Shown: positions 23,116 through 35,650, counted from the stretch's first letter. The stretch is DNA of 64,000 nt from Guadua angustifolia (GCA_036346375.1 JAYEVE010000198.1:18063-82062); one strand, 5' to 3'. A program made the numbers and translations. The notes: generated from the sequence alone by a model not told the origin.

Positions 23116-25646
23116 TCAAAAGGATTTAATTTGAATAATCTATAACTCAAATTAATTATTTATTATTTTATTTGGGTTTCTTGTGATTCATTTGATTTTT
23201 CTATATTTTTGGAGATTTTTCCGAATTTATTTGCGATTTATTTGGATTTATTGAAGCTTATTCGGATTTTACGATTTTTTATTTAATTCAGAAATTATTT
23301 TCAAATCATTTTCACTTGGCCGATTCACTTTGTTCCTTTGCGTCCGCCCATTCCTATTCTACCAGCCCAAACTCCTCGGCCCATTCCTCATAAAACCCTA
23401 ACCCTAAACCGCGATCAAACCACGTAGTTGATCGTCCATCCAACAGACGAGATCTGCGCCGCCGCCTGATAAAACCCTAACCCTAACTCACTCTGTTTCT
23501 CACCGTCCGATTCCGAATCAACGCATCCCGTGCGTCCACGTCACCTCGAAATCCCGCCGCCACCCGTAACATGCGCCGCACCGACCTACCTTGCTTTTCG
23601 CGCCTCTACACGCTGCCCTAGGCTATAAAAACCCACTCCGGTTCACGTCTGGTGCTCCTCCTCTCGCACATTTCCCTCTTCTCTCACGGGGCGCCGTCAT
23701 CTGTCTTGGCGACCTACCGAGTTTGCAAGTGAAGCCCGAGCCTTCTCCGCCGTGTTTTATTCCTCTCCGGTGAGTCTCCGCCGTAGATTTTGGTACCATC
23801 GAGTTCCTCTTTTCGTCCTCTACCGGTTCGCTAACTCTTCTACCCTCTCCATTGTTCATTACGCGGTTGACGTCGTCTTCCCTAGTCCCGCTGCTTCTTG
23901 CCTCATTGCCGTCGCGTGTCTCCGTCACTCGGTGGTCGGATTCCCCATCAGCGGTCGGATCTGCGCGTGTTTAAGTGAAGCCCGTCTCGTAGCCTCGTCA
24001 CCTCTCGCCAGTGTCAAGGCGTGGCGCCGCGTGCGAGCAGCGTGCAGCGCCGCGTAGTCGCTAGCGTCCGCGTAGCCGCCGTGTATGCGGATCTTCGCGT
24101 AAGCGCCACCTCGCGACACCTCGGCGCTAGATCCGCGTGGCGTCCTCGTCGGCGCCGCCGCCGCGTGGCCGATGCTTGCCATGTGTTACTGCGTGCCGCC
24201 TGCGTCCGCGCCACGCGTTGCCACGTCGCCCTAGGTCCGCGTGGGCGCCACATCGGCGCCCGCGTCGGCATCATCTCGTCCGTGAGTTGCCATGTCGGCG
24301 TCCGCGTCATCGCCGCGACACCGCCCGTAAGCCCTAGCCTTCCGTGGGCGCCCACGTCGGCGTGACGGTCACTTCACCGTGAACCCTCGGTGAACTCATT
24401 CACGATGGACCGAAGTCGCCGCGCAAGGGCCCCTGTCGGCGCATGTATTTCATAATTTCGATTAAATGCGAATTTCCAAAATATCATCCAATAGCGTAGT
24501 GACACGTGTCATTCACGGGTTTTTCGATTTTCTCTCGAGAAACTTGAAGGCCGTTCTCCTCCGTTCAAACTCCGATTTGAGCGATTCAAATTCTAAATTC
24601 ATATAAAATCAAGATCTATCTGTTGGTGTCATTTTTATGAATTTTTGAATTTTATTTATTTCTGTTTATTTATTGTTTTGCCTCGATTCGCGTGTTTGGC
24701 GTGTAGACATACACACCGGTTGGCGAGAGGAGCATCCAGCGGAGGTTGCAGCAGTGGTCGAGGGTGAAGGCAAGTCTCCTTGACCATATTGAACCCAAGT
24801 TTATGAAATGCTACTTTGTTTTAATTTATTGCATGCTATTTGATTTCGTATTGTACTTTCTTGCCATTTTAATGCTTAGTTAAATTCCAATTTTGTTATG
24901 CCCACATTGGTATTAATCTTGCCAACCATTGACACCCTAGGAAAATTAATTCTGTTAATTATAATCATTTTCATATTATGGGATGGTAGAAAATGCTTAG
25001 CCATGCTTAATCACGTCGGTACCTTACCATTATGGAAATGCTTTCAATCTTTGATTCAAATGGAATTGTGAAAATATGGCAATTGGAGTTGCGGTATTAA
25101 TTTGAGATTAAAAGTGAAAAAAAAATGATTTAGACCGGGCGGATTGGTTGAATGGCGGTGCGGAATGCACAAAATTTTGGAATGTGATTGTCGCCCTAGT
25201 CAATTAAGGACCGGTCGTGTGTTACCTTGGGCCATGCTATCTGATACAACCACATGTCTATATGGATGCGACACAGGCTAAGTAATTTGCATGTATCGTT
25301 ATTTGACTTTGCCGGGTGAAATTTGCATGCGAGTTTGTCGGTGCGACACTTGCAAGGCGCAAGGAGGTCAGGTGAGCGAAACCTTAGCGGGTGAAGTCGG
25401 TGGCAGTATATGCATTGTAAAGGCCTTGTCATGATCTCCCTGCCGACACACCAAAGGAAGTGTGTTAATTGCATGGCGCAAAGGGTTGATCATGTCGTGT
25501 GGGTAAAGTGTACCACTCTGCGAGTCTTAAAAACTACTTGAGTAGCCGTGCCCCACGGATAAGGGCAGCGTGGGCAGCTTTCACATAGTAGATTTTACGG
25601 TTTTTGGTTTTAAATGGAAAATGATGGATTTGGTTTAAAATGAAAA
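23116..25646. repeat. Internal duplication in solo LTR, copy 2
   Basis: Second copy, about 70 bp shorter than the first. Most differences are losses or changes of one to six bases in GC-rich words (for example CGGGCCG versus GGCCG), and long AT-rich parts are nearly identical. Confidence 0.9.
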
Positions 25647-26301
25647 ATGTGGTTGGGAATCATGAGCTAGAGCTCCAATTTAGTTTGGCGGCTAGAGCCA
25701 ACCGGTAGTTGGAACACGGAAAATTGTTATACTTCAATTTAATTATTTATGCTATTTACATTTTGTTAAATCTTTGCTTTATGAAATTATTACTTGTATT
25801 TAAATTTCAATTTAAGCTTTATGCAAATGAACCATATATGCCATCCTTTGTTTAAGCCATGCATTTAGTTACTTGCATTAAGTTTCGAGACTTGCAGTAT
25901 GTTGCATACTCACCCTCGCTTTTTATTGTGAAATTGCTTATTCCATAAAGCAAATGATGGTAGAAGTGGTGTCCAAAGCATCACGATCCACAATTCAACA
26001 TCTGTGGAGACTTGATGAGGAGGATGACTCGATCTTCTAGGGGCGTACCCGTTCGGTTGCTGTGGGCTAAGCCGATTGGCTCTTTTTGTTCTACATTTCA
26101 TTGTTACTTTTACACTTCATAGTAAGGCTTCATACTTGTAATAATGTGATGATGTTGTTACACTCTTTTGCTGTATCTTTGTTATGGACTTTATGATATG
26201 TACGTGTTATCATCATTTGTATGATGTGTCGCTAGCTGTTCTCGACTAAGCGGTTGAAACTGAGAGGGTCGGATTTGGTAAATCTGGGTCCCGACATTGG
26301 G

Positions 26302-26799
26302 TCTGGGTAAAACAAGCTATTGGCGGAACCGAGGGAAATGTCATTACCCTCTCTAAGTGAAGATGCAATACTCTCAAAATCTTTGTAAGGTAGGATGGCG
26401 ATATGCCTTAATGTGTTTCTATTGGCTATAACTAGCGAAGATCTTTGTTCTCTGAGCATTCTTGAAAGAACACACCTATATGAGCCCATTGTCTAAAGTC
26501 GCGATCTATGAGACTCGGGTGATCTCTAGTAAGCTCATGAAGAGACCATGGAGTACGACTCATATGCTCCACCCGCGGAAAAGGCTACTGGCAGCCAGAT
26601 ATCAGTTATGACTTTGAGTGAATCCTGTTCACACAAAACTTGCAATTCAAGGCGTAGTCCATTGTTCAAGTTGTGGATGGGTGTAGCTTGGAGCTCTAGG
26701 CAGAAGTTCAACTTAGGTCTTTCTTTGGCTTATTTGGTATACTAAAAAGTAGTGAGTATTGGCAAATCTCTAAATGGACCTTGAGATCTGGTGGGGGAT
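26302..26799 (+). other. Copia-2 3' untranslated region and polypurine tract
   Basis: This non-coding sequence continues directly from 20408 once the solo LTR and one TTGGG are removed (GTGAATTGGG joined to TCTGGGTAAAAC). It ends with GGTGGGGGAT at 26790-26799, the purine tract right before the 3' LTR. Confidence 0.75.
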
Positions 26800-27777
26800 T
26801 GTTGGATTATTTGGGCCAAGCCCACTTAATTGAGACAAATAAATCCTAGAAAATCTCAAAGGCCCATTCATGAGGAGGCATGTGTGCAAGCATTAGTCCC
26901 ATATTACTTGTGGAGGTGGAGGATGACCAATTTATAAGGGAGAGCTCTCTCCACCTTCCTAGAAGCATGGCAAGGGAAGAAGAAAGCCCTGCAGCGCTCG
27001 CCCGCCTTGTCGGGCTCGGGCTCGGGCTCGGGCTCGGGCGCGGGCGAAGCGGAGGGCACGGCGTCGGCACTGCGTGAATGGTCGCCGAAATCCGGTCCAA
27101 GGCCTTGCGTGAACCACGACTTCCTTTTGCGGTTTATTCTTTTGCTACTCGAGAATCGTGGCGGTTAGTATGAGATAAGGATCTTTAATCGAGTCCGTTA
27201 AGTGGCGTCTTGAGTCACGTTGGTCCACAGTTACGAGCTATCCCTATATATCTGCATACCACCACCGTGTGAACATCTGAGATCACACATTAGGGTTTTG
27301 CCACCTCTCGTTCTTCGCCGCCATACCGTAGCCTTCTCCATCCCGGCGCAAGCGTGCATCCGCGATCGGGGAGCAGTCTCCGGAACCCGCCGTCTTTGCG
27401 ATCTGCACGGGAGAGGCGAATAAGGTTTTAGGAAGCGCTTGGCGCTTATCGCTCAAGATCGTCACCACGGCTCGTCTTCTGTTCCTGTCTTTGGGCGTCG
27501 TGCGTAGCGGTGCTCTGCGACGCGATCCACCAACGTCGACCTCGTCAACACCGCAACCGCATCTACTACGTCAACACCACAACCGCACCGTAACGCGCCG
27601 TCATCCTCTTCTGCTCAGTACATTCGATTTGCTCTGATCTCATGGTTAATTATGTCTATCAAGATGATAATGATGTTCTTACTGTCTAGTGTGTTAGAGA
27701 GATGCATGCTAGTTTGTGTGTTGTTGTTCATGATCTATATTCAGAATTTAATCTGGAAACTGTCTAATTCTTCAACA
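26800..27777 (+). repeat. Copia-2 3' LTR
   Basis: 978 bp, the partner of 14805-15772. The GGGCTCGGG block (about 27010-27045) is expanded and rearranged relative to the 5' LTR. Other differences are mostly short indels. Confidence 0.93.
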
Positions 27778-28102
27778 TAAACTACCCCAAAATCAGCCAC
27801 CATTCTGAGCTTCAGCCAACAGCAACGACCACAACAGAGACAACGAACTGGGCAAAAAACGACCAGCCTACTGACTGCAGAACTCTCTGACAGTCATCGA
27901 TGGAGACAAAGCAACAACCACTTTAGCCTCATGGCCTGGATACCAAACACCAGAGCAAAACTTGGAGACCACTAATTTCTGAGAGAAGATGACCCGACTG
28001 ACACCTCACGTCAACGATGAGCCACTGCTCATCACAAATGATTTGATTTTCCAGCGACAAAGGCGCCATGATGAAGATCTCGACTCCTGCGAACCAGAAA
28101 TC

Positions 28103-28957
28103 TTATCCTCCATCATACACGTGAGCAGAGGGCTCCAATTCTTTAGCGATGTTAATTTTCCTCCAAACAACTTTCACATTTAGCCAACCACAGAAACAAA
28201 AGATCATATCATTTCTAAACTTCCAAATGCCCCAAAGAGCGGCAGCACAGATGGAATTAAGAGCACCATGTCTCGAATTACTCAACCAAAAGTGAGCGAC
28301 TGACTCATAATCATAGCCAATATTCAAACTAAAGAACTCCAAAATAAAATTCCAAACATTTTTGGCAACAACACGTTCGAAAAAGATGTGATTTACCGAT
28401 TCAACCTCATTACAGCAATAACAGGAACTTCCTTTATCCATGCCTCTTTTCAACAAGTTATCTGTAGTCATCAATTTGTTGTGAGAGAGGAGCCAAAGGA
28501 AAAAATGAACTCTAGGAGGAACAGTCAATTTCCAAACAGCAGGAATAAAAACCGGAATAATTCCTCTAAAATTGATAATAGCATAAAGGGACTTAACCGA
28601 GTAGACACCATTACTAGAATATTGCCATATCAAAGAATCAACATCATCAGAAAAAGTAATACTCCTTGCCACCTCAACTAACTCAAACCATCTAGTCATC
28701 AATCTGTCAGAAAAGGTCCTCCCAAAGGTACATCTTAGATGAGAGCCATCCCAAATATCAACAATAGAATAACCTTTTTCATAAACCAGGACATACAAAT
28801 CCCAAAATTGAACAGCCAAGCAAGACCCCCCGAACCAAATGCCTTCCCAGAATCTAACTTTCTTTCCATTGCCAACCATCCACCTATAACCAAATTTAGT
28901 AGCCCATAACGCCCAAAGCACCCCTTCCAAAACACAGAAACATTGTTCGGATGGCAA
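28103..28957 (-). pseudogene. LINE ORF2 C-terminus with zf-RVT domain
   Basis: An open frame of 284 codons. The N-terminal part has GNGKKVRFWEGIWFGG, typical of plant LINE ORF2 downstream of the polymerase. The zf-RVT zinc-binding domain follows: VWKLTVPPRVHFFLWLLSHN, LLKRGM and CYCCNEVESVNHIFFE with the C-x2-C...H cluster. Near the end there is AALWGIWKFRNDMIF. This domain is thought to bind the element RNA. The frame is separated from the polymerase (29340-30579) by stops. Confidence 0.9.
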
Positions 28958-29339
28958 GCAAAGACATTAGGGTTCTCAGTCTTATACTTGAATCTAATCA
29001 AATCTATCCACTATTTATTCTCATTAACATAAAATCTCTTAATCCAGGAAGCAAGCAGGCACAAATTAAGATCTCTAATATTGGAATCCCAAGCCCACCA
29101 TAGTCCTTCTTCATAGTAACGAGATGCCAATTAGCTAGATGAAGTTTGCTATGACCCTCGTAGTCATTCCAAAGTGTATAGGGATCCCAAGATACTTAAT
29201 GGGAAAAGAACCAATTTTACAACAGAAGATGTTAGCAAACCTAACAATTTCATGCTCGTCACATCAAATAGGAATTAGCTCACTCTTATGAAAGTTAATT
29301 CTCGGACCGACATTTGTTCAAAACAAGTCGAAACCACTT

Positions 29340-30579
29340 GAGATGCAACATAAAACCCTCATTGTTCTTAAGAAACAAAATAGTATCATCGGCATACTTC
29401 AAACTAAGAATGCCCCGGGACAAAAATCACCACAAAGACCCTCTAACACGTGGTTATGAGCGCCCTTAAGCGCAGTGCGGTAAAAATATTAGCAACCAGA
29501 TTGAAAAGAATGGGGGGGAGCGGGTCTCCCTGTCTCAAACCTTTACCGGTTTGGAAAAAATCACTCTCAAGGTTATTAACTTTGATACCAACAGAACCCT
29601 TCTCCAACAAAGAAAAAATCCAGTGCCGCCATTTAAAACCAAAACCCCACTTGCTCAAAATATCCATAAGGAAACTCCAGTTAACTTTGTCATAAGCCTT
29701 TTCAAAATCCAACTTAAGAACAAGACCTTTCACTTTGTCATGATGCACTTTATGAATGACCTCATGCGCAGTAACCACACTTTCCAAGATATACCTATTC
29801 TTCAAGAAAGCAGACTGATTATGAGAAATAATCCTGTTACAAATCGGACTCAGTCTATTTGTAAGCACTTTAGAGATAATTTTATAACTGCAATTCAACA
29901 AGCTAATAGGCCTAAACTGCTTGATTTTCCTAGTATTATTTTCCTTGGGGATCAACGAAATCATGGCAAAATTAAGACGGAACAGATCAAGATCATTATT
30001 TTCAAAATCTTTGAAAAGATTAAGAAGATCAGTTTTAACCAAATCCCAGAACTTTTGATAGAACAGAAAGGGAAGGCCATCGGGGCCGGGAGCCCCGTCT
30101 GAGTAGGAATCAAACACTGCACTTCTAACCTCTTCTTCAGTAAACGAGGCTTCTAACAAAGAGTTCTCCTCAACAGATATTCTTTCGGCCATCTCAAAGA
30201 AATCATCCTCAATATTTATGTTAGGCTTAGGTTCAAAACAAAACAGAGCTTTGTAATAATCGCAAGCAATTTGAAGCATCTCATCAGGTTCAGAAGTTGG
30301 CCCATTTGGCCCATCAAGAACAGGGATAAAGTTTTTCCTACGTCTTTGATTAGCAACGGCGCGAAAATATTTAGTATTCTTGTCCCCCTCTTTCATATTC
30401 CTGTCACGAGCTCTCTGTCTAGCTTTTGTTTCTTCAATAGTCCAAATATAATCAAGTTCCTTCTTAATCAACTCTAATCTGGAACTTTCCTCAGGAGAGA
30501 TACTTCTAGACTCCGATAAAACATCCAAATTAACAAACTCCTCTATAAGTAACTTTTTTTCTTTTCTTAATGTCCACAT
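29340..30579 (-). pseudogene. LINE ORF2 reverse transcriptase
   Basis: A 378-codon frame from 30579 carries the non-LTR reverse transcriptase: the N-terminal KEGDKNTKYFRAVANQRRR block, GAPGPDGLPFLFYQKFW, ISLIPKENNT, FRPISLLNCSYKIISK, the KLDFEKAYDKVNW block with a catalytic Asp, and GLRQGDPLPP. The catalytic YADD lies just after the frame is lost (DNA 29385-29396, LKYADDTILFL in another frame). It would copy LINE RNA at nicked chromosomal DNA. GLRQGDPLPP differs by one residue from the usual GLRQGDPLSP. Confidence 0.92.
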
Positions 30580-30599
30580 CGATATTACGACTCCAGCCT

Positions 30600-31849
30600 T
30601 TAGTTATTTTCCTGACGTTCCTGACTTTAGCTTGCCAAATATCAATCGCCTTTTTAGCTCGAACCAGAACATTCCACGCATTATGAACAATACCACTAAA
30701 GTCCTCATGGAATAGCCACCATTTTTCGAATTTATAGCTGGTTTTATAGTAAGAAGCACCATCCCCGGAATCCCACAGAATCGGGGTATGGTCACTACCA
30801 ATCCTAGCCAAAGCAGAAGCCATCGCTCGCGGAAAACGTTCTTCAAAAGAAGTACTAACGAAAACTCTATCAATAACTACCATTATTAACTTCTTTTGAT
30901 TATTGGCCCACGTAAAATGCCTACCAGCTAGAGGAATTTCCATAAGACCCCACAGGTCAATCCATTCATTAAACTTGTTACACCACCTGCCATCAACTCT
31001 GCCATTGCTTTTGTCATCTTGAGATCTAACCAAATTAAAATCCCCTCCTAAAATTATAGGAGTATGATTATCCATAACAAAAATCTCATGGAGCTCAGAA
31101 ATAAAAGCCTGTTTCCCCTCATTATAAGGAGAACCATAAACCACAACAAGTCACCAAGTGAAATTCATCTGTTTAGTTCTAACCAAACACTGTACCGAAA
31201 AATCTTTAATATCTACATGAAGGACCTCCATTAAATCAACATTAAAACCAACCAGAATACCCCCTGCAGAGGATCTGGCCGGTAAATAATGCCAACAAAA
31301 AATCTTAGAACCACAAATGTTGTTAAGGAACGAACTACTAAAATTATCCTTCTTAGTTTCTTGAAGCCCAACAAAATCAACTCTGCCATTGCTTTTGTCA
31401 TCTTGAGATCTAACCAAATTAAAATCCCCTCCTAAAATTATAGGAGTATGATTATCCATAACAAAAATCTCATGGAGCTCAGAAATAAAAGCCTGTTTCC
31501 CCTCATTATAAGGAGAACCATAAACCACAACAAGTCACCAAGTGAAATTCATCTGTTTAGTTCTAACCAAACACTGTACCGAAAAATCTTTAATATCTAC
31601 ATGAAGGACCTCCATTAAATCAACATTAAAACCAACCAGAATACCCCCTGCAGAGGATCTGGCCGGTAAATAATGCCAACAAAAAATCTTAGAACCACAA
31701 ATGTTGTTAAGGAACGAACTACTAAAATTGTCCTTCTTAGTTTCTTGAAGCCCAACAAAATCAACTTGATTGTTCCTAATAAGGTCCACAAGACATTGCG
31801 TTTTCCCCGGCTGTCCTAACCCTCTCAAATTCCAAAAAAGACCTTTCAT
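30600..31849 (-). pseudogene. LINE ORF2 endonuclease (with tandem duplication)
   Basis: An ATG at 31849 starts MKGLFWNLRGLGQ, the conserved N-terminus of plant LINE apurinic-type endonucleases. VGLQETK (catalytic Glu) follows, then GGDFNLVRSQ, then SDHTPIL (catalytic Asp-His) near 30790. A TGA follows FTW. A head-to-tail 384 bp repeat doubles the middle of the domain, so VDFVGLQETKK and VYGSPYNEG each occur twice. The same TGA is present in both copies. The enzyme would nick target DNA; this copy cannot. Confidence 0.92.
30993..31760. repeat. 384 bp tandem duplication in LINE endonuclease
   Basis: 30993-31376 and 31377-31760 are head-to-tail copies that I compared base by base. I find a single difference (AAATTATCC versus AAATTGTCC). 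384 is a multiple of three, so the reading frame is kept across the junction. Confidence 0.97.
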
Positions 31850-33831
31850 ATTCCTCTATATTTCCTGGGGTGCTTGCCCCGTCTTTTCTTCCCAACCATA
31901 GTCCATTCTCCTATATTCGAGCTATCCAAAACCTCCTCCAGAGACCCTGGACCATTACTTCGCTTTTCTTCTCTACCTTCACAATCCCCAACCCCCGAGG
32001 GAATATCATCAGATTGAAGATTGACTCGATCTCCCACAGAGACATTCGGATCAAAATTCAAAATTCGCATAGCATAACATTCTTTACAAATTTGAATATT
32101 ATCAACTTTCTCACAAATAGAATCACCTAATGATATCCCAACTTTCTCAGATAGATCACAAAGCTCATGGACAGAGAAAGAATCAAAAGAACTTTTAAAT
32201 GACGTACCTTTTGGTTTGGGGCAGTTTTCCAGATTTTTGAATTGAATGAGTTCTTGAGCCTTTTGCAAAATTGTTTTACCTTGATCATCAAGCCTCTTAC
32301 TCCTCTTGGTGGGAATTGGACCCCAATTCTTTTGTCATTTCTTCACATGCCGGTCCTCATGAGGCTTTAAAACTCCACCTTGAGTATCAACACCAGAAAC
32401 GCCCTCATCTATCTTCACAACAGACGCAGTTGGAAACAAATCTTCCGGGAACTGGACCGCAGAAGAGGACAGACCCAAACTAGGAATATCAGGACAATCT
32501 ATAGACTGCAAATCATCTTGCTTCATCAAGAGCTCTGCACTTCCAGACTCAATCTCTCTATCTTCCTCCCATTCATTATCAGATCCAATTAACTCTAGGT
32601 CTTTGAGAAGCTCCAAGCATTTACTATCATCAATCACCTCATCCTTATATGCTTTACTCATATTCTCCTGAAACAATTGCCTCCAGGTTTTCCTTTCCCC
32701 CACACCAGAACTAACAGCAATCAAGTTTTCATCAGCTACAGCCTTTAGACCATCCAGCATAACTACTTTATCTTTCTGAGTTCCAGATTTAGTTACAAAT
32801 GACGACCTATTAGAAGAAATATTCTATTTCTGATCAGAACAAACCAACAAATGGTCAGTGACCATCACATCGTTCTTATCATCTTGTTTTTTATCTTTAT
32901 CATCAAAATCATCACAGTCATCATCATTGTCATCTTTACCATCATCCTGTCCACCACCATCAACAGGAATAGGCGAATCTTCTTTCTCAACCACCAGATT
33001 AATCAGAAATAGGATTTTCTTAGCTCCCATCAACCTCTGTTGAGGGATTTTCGAAGGATCCCGACATGCAATCCTCAGCCTAACCACTTCATAAAAGCTC
33101 TTAAAGAGCCCAATCCAATCCACATTAAGAAGCAAACCAAAGCAAGAGGCGATTTGATCAAAAACTTTCCAGTTACACCATTTTGGGGCACACCTCTCAC
33201 CTGAATCCAAACCTCTGGAAGATCATCAAAGACATCAACCTCCCTTTCCAAGCTTCGACATAAACAGTCACCCCAGGTTTGGACAGGTTAAAACTAGGTA
33301 ACAGAGCAAGGTCAAAAACTTTCTTGTGAGGTGGAAACCTAACCAGAAATCTGAACGCCTCTAGTTGTCTAATCTGCCACGGCCACTTAGAATCAAAAAT
33401 ATCAGAAAGGTTCTTCTCCAGCTCAGCCAGACTAATCTCCCTTGGTCTATAGTAATTATGCCACAATTGTTGAACCTAAAAGAAGCACACCTACTAGATT
33501 CTGGAACTTCCAAATAGAAAAAGCCTAATCCATTAGCAGCACTCCCAATGTTACTTAGCAGTTGAATGGGGTTTCAGACAAACAGGGCAATGATCCACTT
33601 GGTGGTTAGTTTCTTCACAAATGAAACATAACTTCCGGTTCGACAACTCCCAACCAGATGACCAGGCTCCCCACAATTATAACAAATCGAACTAGCATGG
33701 ATTATATATTTCCTTAGTGTCTTCTTGAAATTGAGGTGGATTAGCTCGCATTTTGTTATATAAGGATCTTGTGTAGTTTCAGCATCTCTTTTTCCTTCTT
33801 TGGAAGTCATGTACCGCAGGCATCCAGTCAT
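31850..33831 (-). pseudogene. LINE ORF1 (gag-like, CCHC knuckle)
   Basis: Pieces in several frames make up a plant LINE ORF1. 33197-33466 has a DUF4283-like segment (LEAFRFLVRFPPHKKV, SKPGVTVYVEAWKG). 32824-33210 continues with WCNWKVFDQIASCFG and an acidic Asp-rich tail (DDNDDDCDDFDDKDK). 33574-33831 has a CCHC motif (CYNCGEPGHLVGSC). 32335-32760 and 31850-32268 are hydrophilic linkers. ORF1 proteins bind LINE RNA. The order of knuckle and DUF4283 in the DNA is unusual and could reflect rearrangement at the 5' end. Confidence 0.78.
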
Positions 33832-34699
33832 GCAAGGATTGGGTTGGTCTGCTCAATTTTAGTCCATTCGGCTGAGCTGATGCAGAGCTCTGTGTGGTGT
33901 GTACAAAACAATTGAGAGTTTGTGAATTCCGTGACTTGCAGCTTGAAAGGGCAGAGAACTTAATTGTTCAGCAAACAAGGGTTGATTTCATGTCCCAGTG
34001 TTGCATACTGTGTTCAGAACTTCCCCTGTGTAGCATATGAAGTCTGTACTCTGTAGCACATACGGCGAAAATGCAAATGCTCCGGAGGTTGTTGGGTATA
34101 TATATGCACGGATCCTTGTTCTTCACACATGTTTGCCTTCCAAATTTGCTTCATGCACATTTCTGAATAAGTATAATTAGTGATCAACTCGTGCGTTCAC
34201 ATGGGGCTAGATTTTTAGGTAAAGTCACTTAGGTCCATTAATTTGGTTTGTACATGATAGCCACTATAACTTGGTTTTGTTAAATAAATGCTAAATCTTT
34301 TCCTTTTCTCACTTAATGTGAAATTGTTTTCGTAGTTTATAATTAGTACAGTTATAGATCATATTATGAATTTTAATATTTTTAAATTTAGCATTTTAAT
34401 TCCATACAAATGAAATCTTCAATCATCCTTTAATTTGTCCCTAATTCACATATTTTTGGATTGTACTTTGGGTGGATTTTTCTTTTATCTTTTAGGTTAG
34501 AGTTCATACAAAATCACCTTGGTCTATATGCCAAGAGAAAGTACACCCTACAAACTTAGACGGAGTAATTAACTATTATTCTAAACTTTTTTATTTATGA
34601 ATCTTACTTTGGAGGTCATATAAATCAAATCTCTAATCACATCTTTAACATTTATTCTGAATTTGCATATTTTTTATCATACTTGGGTGGAATTTTTTA

Positions 34700-35650
34700 G
34701 TTTTAGGCTAAAATTCATATAAAATTTATATTTTATTTGTTATTATTTGAATTTTTCATAGGGTTTACTTGAAATTGGTATAAAACATAGACTCTTTCTT
34801 TTAATTTGATAATTTCTATTTAATTATTATTATAAAATTTATATTTTTTATTTACTTTAAAAATCATATGTAAGTCAAATTGATATTTTTCATTAATTTT
34901 TATTTAGAATTTCAGTTAATTTAGATTGTAATTGACATAGACTCTTTCTTTTAAATTAAACTGTTATAATTTAGGTATTTTTTATTCTAAATTTTACTTA
35001 CTTTGGCTTGTACTTGACATAGACTCTTTGTTTTAATTAGCCAATTTTTATTTAATTATTATTCTAAATTTTAGTTATTTATGGATTTACTTTCTCAATC
35101 TTATAGAAGTCAATTTGCTAATTTTGCTTAATTGGTTATTCTGAATTTTAGTTAGTTTAGATTGTATTTGACATGGACTATTTCTTTTAATCTAAGCCTT
35201 TATAACTTGGGTATTTTTATTCCAAATTTTAGTTAATTGGCTTATAATTGAAAGTCTTTGTGTTTATTAGCTAATTTATGTTTGTTTATTATTATAAATT
35301 TTAGTTATTTATGAATTTACTTTGGAAATCATGTGGAAGTCAAATTGCTAATTTTTCTTATTTTTTATTCTAAATTTCAGATAATTTAGTTTGTACTTAA
35401 CAAAACCGTTATAACTCAGGTACTTTTTATTTCAAATTTTAGTTTATTTGACTTATACTTGACATGGATTCTTTGTTTCAATTTCTTAATTTTTATTTAA
35501 TTATTTTTTAAATTTTATTTATTTATGGATTTACTTTAGAAATTGTATAGAAGTTAAATTGTTATTTTCACTATTTTTATTTTGAATTTAAGTTAATTTA
35601 GATTGTACTTGACATGACTTTTTCGTTTAATCTAAACTATTATAACTTGA
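34700..35650. repeat. Degenerate AT-rich tandem repeat, unit about 215-235 bp
   Basis: Words such as GACATAGACTCTTT, TTATGGATTTACTTT, GTCAAATTGCTAATTTT and TTATAACTTGGGTATTTTTA recur in the same order. Copies of the GACATxGA word lie near 34937, 35170 and 35612, and a second set near 35017, 35249 and 35461. There are about four units with heavy divergence. Confidence 0.7.

Larger units (their letters stand above)
20414..26296 (+). mobile_element. Gypsy-type solo LTR with large internal duplication
   Basis: The segment starts TGTAACATTCCC and ends GGGTCCCGACA. It is flanked by the exact 5 bp duplication TTGGG (20409-20413 and 26297-26301) and contains no gag-pol. No second TGTAACATTCCC start occurs inside, so it is not an LTR pair with an interior. 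The 5883 bp contain a ~2.6 kb tandem duplication (20513-23115 and 23116-25646), so the original LTR was about 3.3 kb, a size known for some grass gypsy families. Short frames inside (for example near 21000-21900) are GC-rich LTR sequence and not genes. A block CTGCCGACACACCAAAGG is shared with the LTR at 49204-51869. Confidence 0.88.
14805..27777 (+). mobile_element. Copia-2: Ty1/copia retrotransposon carrying nested insertions
   Basis: LTRs of about 970 bp (14805-15772 and 26800-27777) share TGTTGGATTATTTGGGCC starts and TTCTTCAACA ends. They are flanked by the exact target duplication TAAAC (14800-14804 and 27778-27782). Between them lie gag, protease, integrase, reverse transcriptase and RNase H in copia order on the plus strand, all with frameshifts or stops. 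A hAT MITE (17205-17886) sits in the integrase region and a gypsy solo LTR (20414-26296) after RNase H. Without these the element would be about 6.4 kb. Confidence 0.95.
27783..33850 (-). mobile_element. L1-type LINE body
   Basis: Minus-strand order is ORF1 (gag-like with CCHC knuckle, ~33831-31850), then ORF2 with endonuclease (31849-30600), reverse transcriptase (30579-29340) and zf-RVT zinc-binding domain (28957-28103), then a 3' UTR that continues at 14804-14605. This is the plant L1 layout. All parts contain stops or shifts. A 384 bp tandem duplication lies in the endonuclease. No target duplication was found; the 5' end is approximate. Confidence 0.92.

Noticed and set aside
23116..25646. 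Second LTR of a complete gypsy element
   Set aside because: It lacks the TGTAACATTCCC start and there is no primer site, coding region or purine tract between the copies; a tandem duplication explains it better.
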